The position numbers and the translations under genes were made by a program. The notes below the pieces were generated by a model, which was not told the origin of the DNA, searched no databases, and saw nothing but the letters and a program-made list of their open reading frames with translations. A stretch of 64,000 nt of DNA, taken from the NCBI GenBank assembly GCA_030704615.1, contig CM060732.1, forward strand, positions 27,631,053 through 27,695,052, read 5' to 3'. Shown here one piece after another: positions 11,444-22,790 of this stretch; position 1 is the stretch's first letter; each line of letters begins with the position of its first letter. This DNA is from Takakia lepidozioides (Eukaryota; Streptophyta; Takakiopsida; Takakiales; Takakiaceae).

Positions 11444-12556
11444 ATGGAGGCTTTACAACAGCAGTTGGAATTGTACAAGCTAAGAGAGGAGCAAACTCTC
11501 AGGGGAACCACAAGCAACTTGGTGGATAACAGCCTTATGCAGGTCTGGTTAGCACAAGGGCCAGTAGAGAGCAAAGCACCACGGAAGCTCACCCAAAGCG
11601 AGATGAATGAGCTCAGGCTGCAGGTGCAGAACATTGCCACCACTACTATAGACAATGTCTATAGTAGGATAGCAGAGTTACAAGAGGATGTAGACGGACT
11701 GCAGACTCAAGTGGAAGACCTCACTTCAAACATCGACCAAAGAGTCTGTATTCCTCAGGAACAGCTAATGGATTCTTATTTAAAAGCCAGAACTTTGGCT
11801 TTTCAGTCTTCACAGGAGGTGCAGGACATGCCAATGATACAAGAGCCAGTACCACCACCACCACAACAAGTCACTGTACCAGTAGCTGAACCTGTGGTTA
11901 CTACAACCACACCACAGCCACAACAGCCGGAGGTATGGGGCAATGCCGCTTTTAACCCACCTAAAACTCCAGCTGCCAGGGAATATAGTAGGGCTATGAT
12001 TATGCCCTTCAACCAAATTCCCATCATGTTGGATTTGGCTTGGAAAGAATTAGTCCTCCGCAGTCATTCGCACATTACTACCAAATCATGCGTATATGGC
12101 TGCCAGTGGCAACTAGGACTAAAGTTCTTCCGAAACAATCGACATATTGAAGATCATCACTTTGCACAATACTGGCACGAGGCAGGTTCCATGTTGAGGG
12201 AATTGATTGCTTTCCAGGTTGTACATGGACTCATTTATACCAAGACCAAGGAGATAGCAAGTATTGTCATGGGGTGCGGGCTATACTACGCTGCTTGTTT
12301 TCTGGTACAATACCACATTGAGCAACAAAAGATGCAAACACACTTTCAAAGTTATTCCAGTGGAGATCATTGGGTATTACCTTCGGTGCCACCTCATATG
12401 TACCTATATGACCCAAAAGTTATGATGCAAAGGATTCTCAAATTCGTTCATGGTTTCAAGCAGCCTGCAACCAATTGTCAACACAGAAATTCGGACTTGA
12501 TGACATTTTCTATAAGGGACATGTGGCATGGAAGTACTTGCACGCTGCACCAGTAA
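11444..12556 (+). CDS. Accessory ORF, part 3: 370-codon open frame, coiled coil plus conserved-looking C-terminal domain
   Basis: The longest intact frame of element C. Residues 1-30 are Gln/Glu-rich helix and about 45-110 a coiled coil (IAELQEDVDGLQTQVEDLTS). Residues 125-170 are Pro/Gln-rich (PPPPQQVTVPVAEPVV). From about 185 follows a globular region rich in aromatic residues, His and Cys (LKFFRNNRHIEDHHFAQYWH; IASIVMGCGLYYAACFLVQY). The GCGLYYAACFLVQY stretch is hydrophobic but short for a membrane span. No family recognised. It probably continues parts 1 and 2 of one accessory protein. Confidence 0.5.
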   Translation: MEALQQQLELYKLREEQTLRGTTSNLVDNSLMQVWLAQGPVESKAPRKLTQSEMNELRLQVQNIATTTIDNVYSRIAELQEDVDGLQTQVEDLTSNIDQRVCIPQEQLMDSYLKARTLAFQSSQEVQDMPMIQEPVPPPPQQVTVPVAEPVVTTTTPQPQQPEVWGNAAFNPPKTPAAREYSRAMIMPFNQIPIMLDLAWKELVLRSHSHITTKSCVYGCQWQLGLKFFRNNRHIEDHHFAQYWHEAGSMLRELIAFQVVHGLIYTKTKEIASIVMGCGLYYAACFLVQYHIEQQKMQTHFQSYSSGDHWVLPSVPPHMYLYDPKVMMQRILKFVHGFKQPATNCQHRNSDLMTFSIRDMWHGSTCTLHQ

Positions 12557-13012
12557 TTGGTACCCCACTCATCTGGACAGACAAGGAGCTCAGTGCCTAC
12601 ACCAATTTTGCTGTTCAGCGGTTACACAAGTTGTAAAATACAAACTTCCAGACATGGTAGGACAGCATTGTATGCCCCAGATGATTCCACAAAAAGTTCG
12701 AAAATTAAAACACTGAGAGGCGATGAGGATTCTGATACAACTGTTTCTTCAACGAATTCTTTTGACATGGGAGAAGACTATGCAATTCAGATGGAAGAGA
12801 AGAAACAAAGGGATCTCCTATGCCGGAAAGATTACCTCGATATCAGCCTCCAGAGGGCCTCACTTATCCAGGTAGTGATCAACCATCTCCGTCAACCAGA
12901 GACAGACCTCGGGCTCGTACACACAGCCCGCCACGAAACTTCAACGTCAATAAGGTGCTCACTCACAAAGGTTTGCTACTCGAAACAGTAAACCGTGAGG
13001 ACACGGCTTTTT
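12557..13012 (+). pseudogene. Tail of element C accessory region
   Basis: Overlapping short frames (12557-12991, 12820-13014) continue after the 370-codon frame. The second reads PERLPRYQPPEGLTYPGSDQ and is Pro/Arg-rich. Probably the frameshifted end of the accessory protein. Confidence 0.35.
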
Positions 13013-13031
13013 GAGGGGGGAAAGGGGTAAA
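13013..13031 (+). other. Polypurine tract of element C
   Basis: GAGGGGGGAAAGGGGTAAA lies directly before the 3' LTR, where plus-strand priming occurs in LTR retroelements. Confidence 0.8.
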
Positions 13032-13997
13032 TGTAAATGAGGGACTGTAGGGGACTTAGACACTTATACGGGATCTGTAGGGTACCCTTAATTTTGCACA
13101 GACTGAGACCAACAGGAGCCTAGCCTTAGCCCCCCCGCACTGTAAAGGGATGGGCACAGACAGCGCACTGTAGAGGGGCGGTTACACAGTCGTCACAGCA
13201 GGACACAGCCAACACAGCCCGTCACAAGTGCACAGCCAACACAGCCGTCACAGTCGTCACAGCCCACACAGCCAATCACAGCCAGGCACAGCCCAACACA
13301 GCGCACAGCCAGTCAGGCAGCCCGACACAGTTTCACACAGCCAGTCACCGCTTGACACAGCGTCACGATAATAGGGAACGAAGAGTAGGACAGGGAACGA
13401 CTGTGGGGAACAACACCTGCGAAGGGAACATGTTAGTTCACAGACACGGTTAGTAGGGAAACGGTTGGAACCGCGGATAGGAAGATAAAGGGGGAAAAAC
13501 GGGGAGGAATTGAAGGACATCTTCGAGGAGGACTTCTAGTCGAGGCTGGAGCGGAGACGGAGATCGGAAGCAAGAGATGGAGAGCACGATGAGGGAAAAG
13601 AGGATTAGTAGATGCTTGTTATATGCAAAGCTGTAGTGATATTGGAGAGCAGATTAGAGACATAATGGCTTCGGCCTGATACCTGATAAATCATAATCTG
13701 ATACTTATACGATACAATCACACTGTGTAGAGAGATCTGAGTGAAGCTGTGGATTGAATGGATGAGTGAAGGAAACCGATAGATTGATGAAGCAAACTGA
13801 TACTTAATTATCAATGGTAAGGTAGCTAAGATGAATGCGGAAAGGGAAACAAATAGGAAACACCCCCATGATACACTAGCTGTAAGGTCATGACTGATTG
13901 TTCTGCGCGGGCTGAGTACTTAGAGATTTCCAACTCTTCTATCTTGGAGTTTCCGCCTCGGATAGCGAAGGGATGGGTGAGTAAAAGAAGCGCGACA
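13032..13997 (+). repeat. 3' LTR of element C
   Basis: 966 bp, matching 819-1798. Both contain CACTTATACGGGATCTGTAG near the start and GGATAGCGAAGGGATGGGTG near the end. Numerous small indels separate the two LTRs by eye, so the insertion is older than elements A and B. Confidence 0.85.
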
Positions 13998-14757
13998 GTG
14001 TGCCTGCCCCTTGCTTCACGGTGAGTTTGTGTGCGCAATTGTGGAGGCCACATGAAGGAGTTTTGGGTTCTGCCAAGCACACATCATGTAGTGTGAGGTT
14101 TGGCAAGCCCAAGTATGGTTGTACAAGGCATGCCTGAACCACCGACAGTCTGGCTGTGGAAACTGTTACAGATCTACACTGGAGGAGGCAGACGCTATAG
14201 GAAGTGCAGGGGTTTCGACTGGTGGATGGAGAGGAACAGACGTTCCAACAAAAATCAATTCCCAGTCGTCTCCTCCTCCCACGAGAAGGCTCTTCGCCCC
14301 GCATACCGGTGGTGACCCCGCAGCTTGGGACCACCCATCGGTGGGGAAACTATGAAAAGACGGCGACCACCAACAAAGGTGAACGACCACCAGGAGCCAC
14401 GCTCTTGCCTTGCCATTTGCATAGGGCAAGGTTGCAGGAGATGTTCTCACCCCGGGATGGGGCGCATATTTCAGTTGTCAACAGCGGGTCACCGGCGTAT
14501 GTTGGAGCGCAGTGCGTGTATGCAATCACGGTTCTCAGTACCAGCTTGAACTGTGAGGACTTCATGTCTATGGAATCGAAGAATGCGCATACATCCCCTG
14601 GACAAACAATTATACATTTTGACAAACAATTATACATTTTAACGAGCTGCACAAGGCCCTACGGCAGGATACAGATCGGACTGCTTGACATCCACATGCA
14701 GGAAGGAGAAAGTGCAATTATCTTATTCATCTTCTTGCACCCCTATTTTTTGTGAGG
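13998..14757 (+). pseudogene. MULE-like transposase copy 1, 3' portion (second half)
   Basis: Joining 818 to 14003 removes element C and one GTGTG, and gives an open GGAAGRCVPAPCFTVSL run. Further right, frames 14119-14355 and 14204-14755 (SSPPPTRRLFAPHTGGDPAA; RLQEMFSPRDGAHISVVNSG) line up in order with the C-terminal region of copy 2 on the minus strand (GKLVRRFPPT; STMEVHDPGYGRVFTIINST). That supports one gene interrupted by the retroelement. Several frame changes and stops are present. 14600-14640 carries a 21-bp direct repeat containing ACAATTATACATTTTGACAA. Confidence 0.6.
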
Positions 14758-14897
14758 AATTATACACTTGGTGGTGCCGCACCGCAATGGCTCAGGTGCA
14801 TTTCGGTGCCCGCAATACATGAGACTGTGGTTTTTTGGCCGTGAATGGCATGCACATGTTTTTATTTTGGTTGTCTATAAATGGATCCGAGTAAGAA

Positions 14898-15227
14898 TCA
14901 ACATTGTGGAAGATACACGGCATTGAGGCCTATTTCACGCGTTATGTCTGTATTACTGCATAGTGCTTCCTTGTTATGGTCTTCATTCAATTTTGTGGTG
15001 AATTCGTAGCCCATCCTGGCGTTTTCGTCCACCTTGTATGAGAAGACTCCAATTTGTACCAATACATTGTCAGGTTTTGCAAATGTGATGCCTTTACAGA
15101 TTGCTAGTTCTGTGTCCCCAGTGGGAAGGGTCCTACTGCACATTCCAGCATTTGCATACTGCACCTTATGCAAACAACAATCCATACGACAAAGGACAAG
15201 TCCCAAACATACTGGCAGTGAATGCAA
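14898..15227 (-). pseudogene. Unrecognised reading frame downstream of the 15.3-15.9 kb relic
   Basis: A 109-codon frame with ITFAKPDNVLVQIGVFSYKV and ELAICKGITF. It follows the unknown ORF relic at 15340-15957 on the same strand and may be its 3' exon, but nothing matches it elsewhere in the window. Weak call. Confidence 0.25.
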
Positions 15228-15339
15228 AAAACGTTAACAGAAGATTATCCAAGCATGTATATTCCCCATATGGCACAGGAAGCTACTTGATTTCTGAATC
15301 AAAATGTAGTGCCATGAGTGGCGCGAGTCGAAACATATT

Positions 15340-15957
15340 TTACTCTAGCATGCAAGACCTATGGTCCCCTTGCCCAAGAAGAAGGAACTCGAACTGGCCT
15401 CTCAAGGACCTCCTGAGTGACCGGGTGCGATATTTGAACAAAATGTCAGCGGTTTCTGTCGCTCGGTTGAAACTAACGAGGATGTCGTGTTTATCGATAG
15501 CGCCCCCTTGGTAGAAGGACATTTGCACAGTGGGCCCTGTGTTCCCCTCCTCCTCATCCTCATAACTGGAGAGAATGTCCCCACTTTCCGAGCCAATCCG
15601 TCCACGCGTGAAGTTTTCACCTATGCACTCATCATACGTCCACTCGCAACAATTCCAGCGATACAGCAACGCTGTGCGTGATCTGTTCGGCTCCCACTCA
15701 AGCGGAAAGTCCAGATCCATGATGCGTAGAAACTACCTGCTCCCCAACCGGGGTCTAGGAGAATCGTGCAATCCTAGAAGAAACTCCATTGCTCTCAGCT
15801 GGACAAGACGAGGATCGTCCCTGTAAACATCTAGGAAGACAATGATGTCGTCTACTTTCGGGACAATGACTCCCGTCTGGCGTCGATAGATGTGATTCAG
15901 GCACGACATGGCCTCACGACACAGCAAGAACTCAGAGTAGGGAGGAGATGGGCACAA
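15340..15957 (-). pseudogene. Unknown ORF family, copy 1 (homologous to 36282-36848)
   Basis: Two adjacent frames (15733-15957 and 15340-15720), separated by a stop, read as one protein: DDIIVFLDVYRDDPRLVQLR, AMEFLLGLHDSPRP, LEWEPNRSRTALLYRWNCCE, SGDILSSYEDEEEG and ATETADILFKYRT. The frame at 36282-36848 aligns throughout: GDIFIYLQDWIDHS, LEYLLGLHDQPR, WNIPKSRTAFLHHWRCCQWA, YGDILISYEDESYG, GKRAASIVFTYRHH. Conservation over about 170 codons shows this was a real protein. I recognise no family. In both places a GGCGCC array lies just upstream of the ORF start. Confidence 0.6.
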
Positions 15958-16127
15958 CAGAGAAGAGTGAAGAGCAAAATGAGAGCGAGGCCGACGGAAG
16001 AGGGATATATCATTGCTGCACTGCCAATGTCGTATACGGCAGAACTTCTATTTCCTCCGAAATGTGTGCTTTTATTAGACAAATCCGCACCAGTTTCAGG
16101 AGAGTTTGCAAAACTCCCTCACCGTAA

Positions 16128-16500
16128 GGTGGGTATTTGCTCTCCGGAGCCCAATTTCGGCGCCGTTATTGGATGGACTGCGGAAGCTTCAGCCGAGAAT
16201 TTTGTTTCCAGAGCCCAATTTTGGCGCCGTTATTGGTTGCATTGCCCAGCCTTCAGCCGGGTATTTGGTTTCCGGACCTCTATTTCGGCGCCGTTCGGCT
16301 GCACTCCGGTGGCTTCAGCCGAGTATTTGGTTTCTGGGGCCAATTTTGGCGCCGTTATTGGCTACACTCCAGAGGCTTCAGCCGGGTATTTGGTTGGCGG
16401 AGCCCAATTTCGGCACCGTTATTGGCTTCACTCCCGAGCCTTCAGCCGGCTATTTCTTTTCCTGTGCCCAATTACGGCGCCGTTATACCCAACCTTCCTG
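16128..16500 (+). repeat. Tandem array, about 60-bp units, GGCGCC core type 1
   Basis: Six units, each with a version of AATTTCGGCGCCGTTATTGG followed by CTTCAGCCGGGTATTTGGTT. Units differ by point changes, so the array is old. Open frames across it are a by-product of the repeat. It lies just upstream, in minus-strand terms, of the 15.3-15.9 kb relic. Confidence 0.85.
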
Positions 16501-16599
16501 CACTTCTGCAACTGTACTATCCACGGTTATAGGTCACCATTGCGTTTTCGGAGTCTGCAAACCCGGATCCTAATTCCGCTTGCGTCTCTGCCTCTGGGA

Positions 16600-17689
16600 T
16601 AATTTCGGTGCCGTTATTGCCCAGAATTCAGTTTTTCTATGACCTGGCTTGGCAGTCCATGAGCCTGGGCTCCAAGTCATGAGCGGACACTGGTACTTAT
16701 GAGCGGAGTGCTTCCAGCATGAGCGCGGAAATCTTCGAAAACCTTCTCTTCTTATACTACTTTCGTTATTTTATAGTTTTGGGCCCGAAAAAAATCTGCC
16801 GAAATTCGAAGTGTGTTACTTTGCGGCTCATGGGTGAGCCATGCCCGCTCATGAGCTCATGAGCTCATGGAATAGCAACCCCCATGAGAGTTAGTCCTCA
16901 CAAACACTTTAGCTAACCATCATAACACCACCTCTATGTTTAATGGATACATTCTAATTCACACCAAGCTGATTCTAGTGCTCACTTCAAAATGATAATA
17001 ATCTCCATGCTTTACTTCAAGAAGAAACGTAAGCTAGTACCAAAAATCTGAGAGATGACTATCCGCAACCACTTGTTTTACACCTAGCCTGCTCATAAAC
17101 TTGGTCTTATCTATGCCGCCACTCCACGTGATCATTTAATAACTAGACCCCACAACTTAATCAGCTGCAACCTTAGGCTTGAAGACTTAGTGGCCACCGG
17201 GTATTATTCTCCTCTATGCCACATGCCTGATTGTTGCTAAATACATCTTAAGGCGACGTGTACCTCCTTCTATCCACCCTTTATCTTAGTGCCACCTAGC
17301 TAATATTATTGTGGACACTCTACCCACTAAATCACCGCTGAGTCCTTTGTCTCATTTCTGCAGTATCATCCCCACATGATGAAGAATCTATTTTTTCATT
17401 GGTGCTTTCTCGCCCTGTCATCCTGCTAGCTCGTCATCCATCCACTATTGCCAATTAGTGATCTCATCCTTATTTGTCATCCAATTTTCCCACCGTCCAT
17501 CCGCTGAGGAAAATTTGTCAATTTCATCCTGTTAACATTAATGATAAATCGCGATTTCATCCAGCTAGCCCGCCATCGTTCCTTAAGCACAAAACCCCAA
17601 TTTCCTTGTCTTGCCCATGGGGTTCTCCCGTGTATCCCTCGTTACCTCTTTTTGACTCACAGATGTAAGTAGTCCCTTCTTTAGCTGAC
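16600..17689. other. No gene seen; cluster of CATGAGC motifs at 16660-16880
   Basis: No frame with recognisable coding character. 16660-16880 contains repeated ATGAGCGG/CATGAGC and its complement GCTCATG, ending in GCTCATGAGCTCATGAGCTC, which is self-complementary. The remainder (16900-17689) is AT-rich with nothing I can name. Confidence 0.5.
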
Positions 17690-17873
17690 TGGCCCTCCAG
17701 CCAATGCTTCACTCAAATATGCAGGTGCTTCACGTCTCGCCTCGCTCTGTTCCATCGCTTTCCTGCTGCATCTTCCAGAATGCATACTCGTTCGCCTTCC
17801 TTCTTGGTACGGTCAGTGTGCTTGTCTACATAGCCTTGAAAGGAGTATGGACCTTCCCTAGATGTCTCTATGT
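17690..17873 (-). pseudogene. Retroelement integrase C-terminus relic (3' half, split by CACTA element)
   Basis: Read on the minus strand after removing 17874-22793, the frame continues from LVIMLKPDKK to NIETSREGPYSFQGYV and then RVCILEDAAGKRWNRARRDV. This is typical of the end of a gypsy integrase (REGPY.. beta-barrel) followed by a short tail. It is the distal half of the relic at 22791-23240. Confidence 0.7.
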
Positions 17874-17899
17874 CACTACAACAAATTGCGGCTTTTACG
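17874..17899 (+). repeat. Left terminal inverted repeat of the CACTA element
   Basis: 26 bp beginning CACTACAACAAATTGC and ending TTTTACG; pairs with 22765-22790. Confidence 0.9.
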
Positions 17900-18544
17900 T
17901 CTCTGTGTTATGACTGCAAATGCAGTCATGGAAGCCATTTACGACTTCCTGACTCTGCAGACGTAAAGACCTAGTCAGTTGTGACATGGCAGATATGACT
18001 CTCCAGGCTGGCTGTCACGTGGCGCCAGAGCAGCTGTGGGGGTAGTCATACACGCTGGCATTACTGAATGACTGAACGGGTCCATGTCAGCCGCTGTGTA
18101 ATAGAGACACGTGCTCTCTACAGAACACGCCACGTGTCAGACTGCGACGCCATCCGACTGCAGAGGAGGGAATCAGACGTCAGCATGTGTCGCATCGTGA
18201 TTTTGACACGTGGTTCCTCATGTCAATTGACACGCGTCGCTGTTGGGGGTTGTAGATTTACTTTATTGTTATTATAATTACTAAAATAATTATTATAATT
18301 ATTTGTTATTATAATTATTATTACTGACCAACATGGGACAGTGGCACATTATTAAATAACGAATTTTTGAAATTATATTCTTAGATAAAATATTTATTCG
18401 CTCAGATACCAAAACACACCCTTACGGGGAAGGAGAGTTTGCCTTAGTGCCTGTGCTGAATTGCATCTGCTACTGTTACCTGTTTATGGATATTTTTTTA
18501 TTGTCACTTTGGCAGTATCATATCAAAGTCACTCCAAACTATCT

Positions 18545-20880
18545 ACCATCTACCCATGACCATCTACCCATGCAGGTTTCTTGTAGCTATCCTTCCACAG
18601 GGAATCATCGGTAATCTGGAGCTTGAAATCGGCTTTCTTGGATGATCTGGACCCACACTCTATCCCTGCTCCTTCAGCTATCCATGCCTCTGCATAGATC
18701 ATGCATATATCCTTGCATTGCTGTTAGCAGCTGACAATGACAGCCTACATTTGTTCCAGCAAACACCCAACTCAACTTACCACACAAGTTCCTATTCTCA
18801 ATTGCATCTGTTACTCTCTGTAATCCAACAGGCATTTACCTTTTTGCCTCGGTTGTCCCACCATTGACTGGGGTCAGAAAAGTATTCATTCCACAGCTTC
18901 CCCTCATCTCCGTTAACTGTTTTTCGATACTTTCCTGTTGTCACATTGGCAATATCATGTCAAAGTCACTCCAAACTAGATTCACTCAACCAGCTAACTT
19001 GCAGACATTGAAATTTAGGGCCGGTTCTGATAAGAGGGAAAAACAGGGTGAAATGTGTTGAAGAAGGTGCCTTTATTAGCAGTGCTTGATTTTATCAATT
19101 GTGCCGCTACTCCTGCGGCTTCCAGTTCACCATCTACCCATGCAGGTTTCTTATAGCTAAATCCACGGTAATCATAGGTAATCATGTGCTTGAAATCTGG
19201 CCCTCTTGGATGAATCTGGACCCATACTCTATCCCTGCTCTTTCAGCTATCACTGCTTCTGCACAAATCATGCATACTTCCTTGCCTTGCAGCTGATAAT
19301 GACAGCCTACATTTGTTCTAGGAAACACCCAACTCAGCTTATCACACTAGTTCCTATGCTGAATTGCGTCTGCCCTCTATAATCTAACAGGCATTAACCT
19401 TTTTCCCTCGGTTGTCCCACCATTCCACAACTTCTCCTCGTCTCTGTGACCTGTTTCTGGATACTTTCCTGTTGTCACATTGGCATCATGTCAAAGTTCA
19501 GATCGACATCTAGTACAATACCACGAACCTCTTTGCTATTTTGCAGGGCTGCCAGGCTTGCACACATGTTGCAAATGTAACAAACGCGATGTGGTTGCGC
19601 TGCAGTATCCCTTCCCACACCACTTGCTCATAGACCTCTCCAAAGGGCCTCCATCCCGTGCCGCTGTTGTGCATATCCTGGGATCATCATCCTCCATGCA
19701 CCCCAATTTGGCATACAAGTCCACAAGGGCATAGTTCAGAACAACATTTGTTTAATTCCAGCTTGGACGATCAACATCACAAACCCCGTCTTCACTCATT
19801 GCCTACTCTAGGTAAGTGCAATTATGGGCTAGGCTGGTACCACATCTCATTCAGCCATATTATCAAAACAACCATGTATCCTTGTAGTTGCACCCTGCAA
19901 CCTTGGCATACATGTCCACTACGGCAACGTTCAGAATCACATCAAATACAATACCAGCTTTGACAATATCACCGTGGACCTCTGTACCCTTTTTCAGGGC
20001 TGCCAGGCGTGCATTTGACATACATATCCACCAAGGCAGTGTTTAGAGTGACATCTAGTGGTACAATTCCAGATTTGATAATGGACCTTTGCGTCCTTTC
20101 CAGGGCTACCAGGCTCGCATTTGACATACATGTACACCAGGGGAATGTTCAGAATGACATCAGGTACAATTCCAGCTTTGATGATGTCACCATGAACCTC
20201 TTGGCCCCTTCCCAGGGCTGCTAGGCTCGCATATGCATATTAACAAACACAAATGAACATGACCTGGTTTGGCTTCATCCTTTCCCACATCATTTGTTCT
20301 TAGGTTTCCAAAGCCTTACTCCCACACCTATGCTACACACACCTTACAATCATGGCAGTCCACAACACCACATCTCATTTAGCCATGTTGTCGAACTCTC
20401 CCTTTGCATCAGGCTTGCTGCACCCACATTTGGCATACATGTCCACTAGGGCAGTGGTCAGAATGACAACTAGTACAGTTTCAGCTTTGACGATGGCACA
20501 TGGCCAAGAGATATCCCAATATCCCGCTACCAATGGGTTCAATGCATACTCTTGTCACATTGGCAGTATCATGTCAAAGTCACTCCAACTAGATTCACTC
20601 AACCAGCTAACTTGCAGAATTGAACATGAAAATTTAGGGCCGATTCTGATAAGAGGGGAAAATAGGGTGAAATGTGTTTCAGAAGGTGCCTTCATTAGCA
20701 GTGCTTGATTGTATCAATTGTGCTGCTGCTGCTGCGGCTTCCAATTGACCATCTACCCATGCAGGTTTCTTGTATCTATCCTTCCACAGGGAATCATAGA
20801 TAATCTGGAGCTTGAAATCTGGCCCTCTTCCACACTCTATCCCTGCTCCTTCAGCTATCTATGCCTCTGCACAAAATCAT
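18545..20880. repeat. Dispersed internal repeat in the CACTA element (three copies)
   Basis: CATCTACCCATGCAGGTTTC and the following roughly 150 bp (GGAATCAT..GGTAATC, CTTGAAATCTGG, ACTCTATCCCTGCTC) occur at about 18545-18720, 19128-19290 and 20745-20880. All are in the same orientation and moderately diverged. The first and third share CTTCCACAGGGAATCAT. The segment before the second and third (TTAGCAGTGCTTGATT, TATCAATTGTGC) is shared too, which points to duplication of a larger block. Confidence 0.75.
19480..20480 (-). pseudogene. Degenerate PPR (pentatricopeptide) gene fragment inside the CACTA element
   Basis: On the minus strand several spaced segments translate as PPR helices: IVKAETVLVVILTTALVDMY then AKCG (about 20400-20480), IIKSGIVPLDVTLNTALVDM (about 20020-20085), EVHGDIVKAGIVFDVILNVA then VVDMY (about 19905-19980), and PDVILNIPLVYMYVKCEPGS (about 20105-20175). 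The VDMYAKCG signature is characteristic of plant PLS-class PPR proteins, which bind organellar RNA. Stops and shifts break the frame between repeats. This looks like host gene sequence captured by the transposon. Confidence 0.75.
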
Positions 20881-20954
20881 GCATACAACAATCATTCCAG
20901 CAAACACCCCCAACCCTACTTATCAATGAGCAACGAGCTAACTTACATAATTCA

Positions 20955-21860
20955 ATATGCATCTCAAGGCCGAGTCTGATGAGAGGGCAAAACAGGCTGA
21001 AATAGGTCGAAGAAGAACCCATAGAGGATTTGACCGACCATCAACCCAAAAGGACCTCTTGTGTGTGCTGCTTGTGTCTTGTAGTCAGGTAATGTCGGAT
21101 TGGTCTGTGAGAACCAGCACGGTGCAGATGAGCAGGCAGAGATTGAAACACGGCCTGCTAAGACCAAGCTGACTCTCCCAAGAACCTTGAAACATCAGGA
21201 AGAATACCAAATCATGGTACTAACAGGAGCCAACAGCCCACATTTGCAGGATGGACAAACTTCTTCACATCGTACATTAAGGAAAAGCCACACCTTGCCA
21301 TTGCGGTTGTCGCACCATCGTGAAGGATCTTTAAAAATCTCATGCCAACTCTGCTCCGTGCTGCAAATGAAGGGCCGAGTCTGATGAGAGGGCAAAACAG
21401 GCTGAAATAGGTCGAAGAAGAAGGTGCCCTCACCACATTGTCCTCGACCTTGTGTCATGGCCCATGGAGGATTTGACTGACCATGAACCCAAGAGGACCT
21501 CTTCAGTGTGCTGCTTGTTTCTGTAGTCAGGTAATGTCGGATTGGTCAGTGAGAACCACCACGGTGCAGCTGAGTGGGCAGAGATTGAAACACGGCCTGC
21601 TAAGACCAAGCTAACTCTCCCAAGAACCTTGTAAACATCAGGAAGAATACCAAATCATGGTACTAACAGGAGCCAACAACCCACATTTGCAGGATGGACA
21701 AACTTCTTCACATCGTACATTAAGAAAAAGCCACACCTTGCGATTGCGGTTGTCCCACCATCGTGAAGGATCTTTTAGAAACTCATGCCAGCTCTGCTCC
21801 GTGCTGTAAAATCAGGGCCGAGCGGGTAGAGATTGAAACACGGCCTGCTAAGACGAAGCT
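20955..21860 (+). repeat. Tandem duplication of about 400 bp in the CACTA element (two copies and a partial third)
   Basis: GGCCGAGTCTGATGAGAGGG occurs at about 20969 and 21374. GATTGAAACACGGCCTGCTA occurs at about 21138, 21570 and 21831. The intervening 400 bp (GGAAGAATACCAAATCATGG, CATTTGCAGGATGGACAAAC) match closely. No coding function seen. Confidence 0.8.
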
Positions 21861-22764
21861 GACTCTCCCAAGAACGGCGGGCTCCCAGCCGAAACCTCCT
21901 CACACACATACCGTAGCGTTTCTAGGGTTGCTTGCTCCAAATGCGAAGGTTGATCCAACTGCGGGCCTCCCATGCATGTTTGCCCTCTCTCCCGCTCGCT
22001 CGCTCTAAGTCCCAACCCTCTCTCTCTCTCCCTCCCGCTCGCTCTAAGTCTGTTCACGCTACCGTGATGGGCAACTTTTTAAGTTTTTTAACCTTTTTGT
22101 AAACCCTAAAAGCCCCTCTTTGATTTTTTTTCTTTTTTTCTTTTCTTAAAGGAAACCACAGGTCCTTGAGGAGGGGGGAAAATTCACCCGCCTTCATTTA
22201 TGGGCCATAAGACGTACAGGACGATCAACGCCCAGACATACTGTCACGAACAATCCCACACACGGGATAAGGCAGCGGGTTTGAACCCCAAACCACCAAG
22301 GCGACACACTGTGCACTTACCAGCCGATGTGTTTTTTTTTTTTAAAAATTGCATTTTGTTTTTAAAAAAATTTGATTCTAGTGGTCAGAGTCTCCGTTTT
22401 TTCAAAATATAAATACTCATATATTATATATATAACCAGAAAAGCATGTGTTGACATGTGCAGTCATGTAGTGATTCATCCATGTGATGATCTGGCAGAA
22501 TGCATTAGAGTGAGAGTCATGAAGTCATATGTCTTTCTAGCAATATACACACGTCATTCTAGTGTAGCCATGACCGTGACTGGTAGTCATATCTGCCATG
22601 CCAATATTCGTGGTCAAACATGTTTGACCTGTGTTCCGCAGAGTCCGGAGCCATGCAGTCGCATATACGCCTTCCCCAGACCTGCATTATGACTTCAAAA
22701 GCATTTTACGACTGCAAATGGCATTTCTGCCACAAATCTGTCATGACTGCGCACCCATGCGAGT

Positions 22765-22790
22765 CGTAAAAGCCGCAATCTGTTGTAGTG
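22765..22790 (-). repeat. Right terminal inverted repeat of the CACTA element
   Basis: Reverse complement begins CACTACAACAGATTGCGGCT; one mismatch to the left end. Confidence 0.9.

Larger units (their letters stand above)
819..13997 (+). mobile_element. Element C: large Ty3/gypsy (non-chromodomain type) LTR retrotransposon, 13.2 kb, degenerate
   Basis: Seen: LTR-like copies at 819-1798 and 13032-13997, starting TGT and ending GCGCGACA, flanked by a perfect 5-bp duplication GTGTG (814-818 and 13998-14002). A primer-binding site follows the 5' LTR and a polypurine tract precedes the 3' LTR. Inside lie gag, CCHC knuckles, a protease motif, reverse transcriptase, RNase H and integrase in gypsy order. 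About 4 kb of further same-strand frames follow before the 3' LTR. The internal frames carry many shifts and stops. The long region after pol recalls plant Athila/Tat-type elements, and the primer site fits that group; assignment below Ty3/gypsy is an inference. It sits inside transposase copy 1, so it arrived later. Confidence 0.9.
17874..22790. mobile_element. CACTA (En/Spm-type) DNA transposon, 4.9 kb, non-autonomous
   Basis: Seen: left end CACTACAACAAATTGCGGCT..., right end the inverted counterpart with one mismatch in 26 bp, and a 3-bp target duplication TGT on each side (17871-17873, 22791-22793). All three are hallmarks of the CACTA superfamily. Subterminal regions hold repeated TGACTGCA/TGCAGTCAT motifs in both orientations, as expected of transposase-binding sites. 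No transposase frame is visible. The interior instead holds PPR gene remnants and local duplications. It sits within an integrase relic and restores its frame when removed. Confidence 0.9.

Noticed and set aside
11803-12027. Minus-strand frame with a hydrophobic Gly/Val/Cys stretch resembling a membrane peptide
   Set aside because: Shadow of the 370-codon accessory frame on the plus strand.
16106-16602. Three overlapping 130-236-codon frames
   Set aside because: Translate the roughly 60-bp repeat in three frames; repeat artefact.
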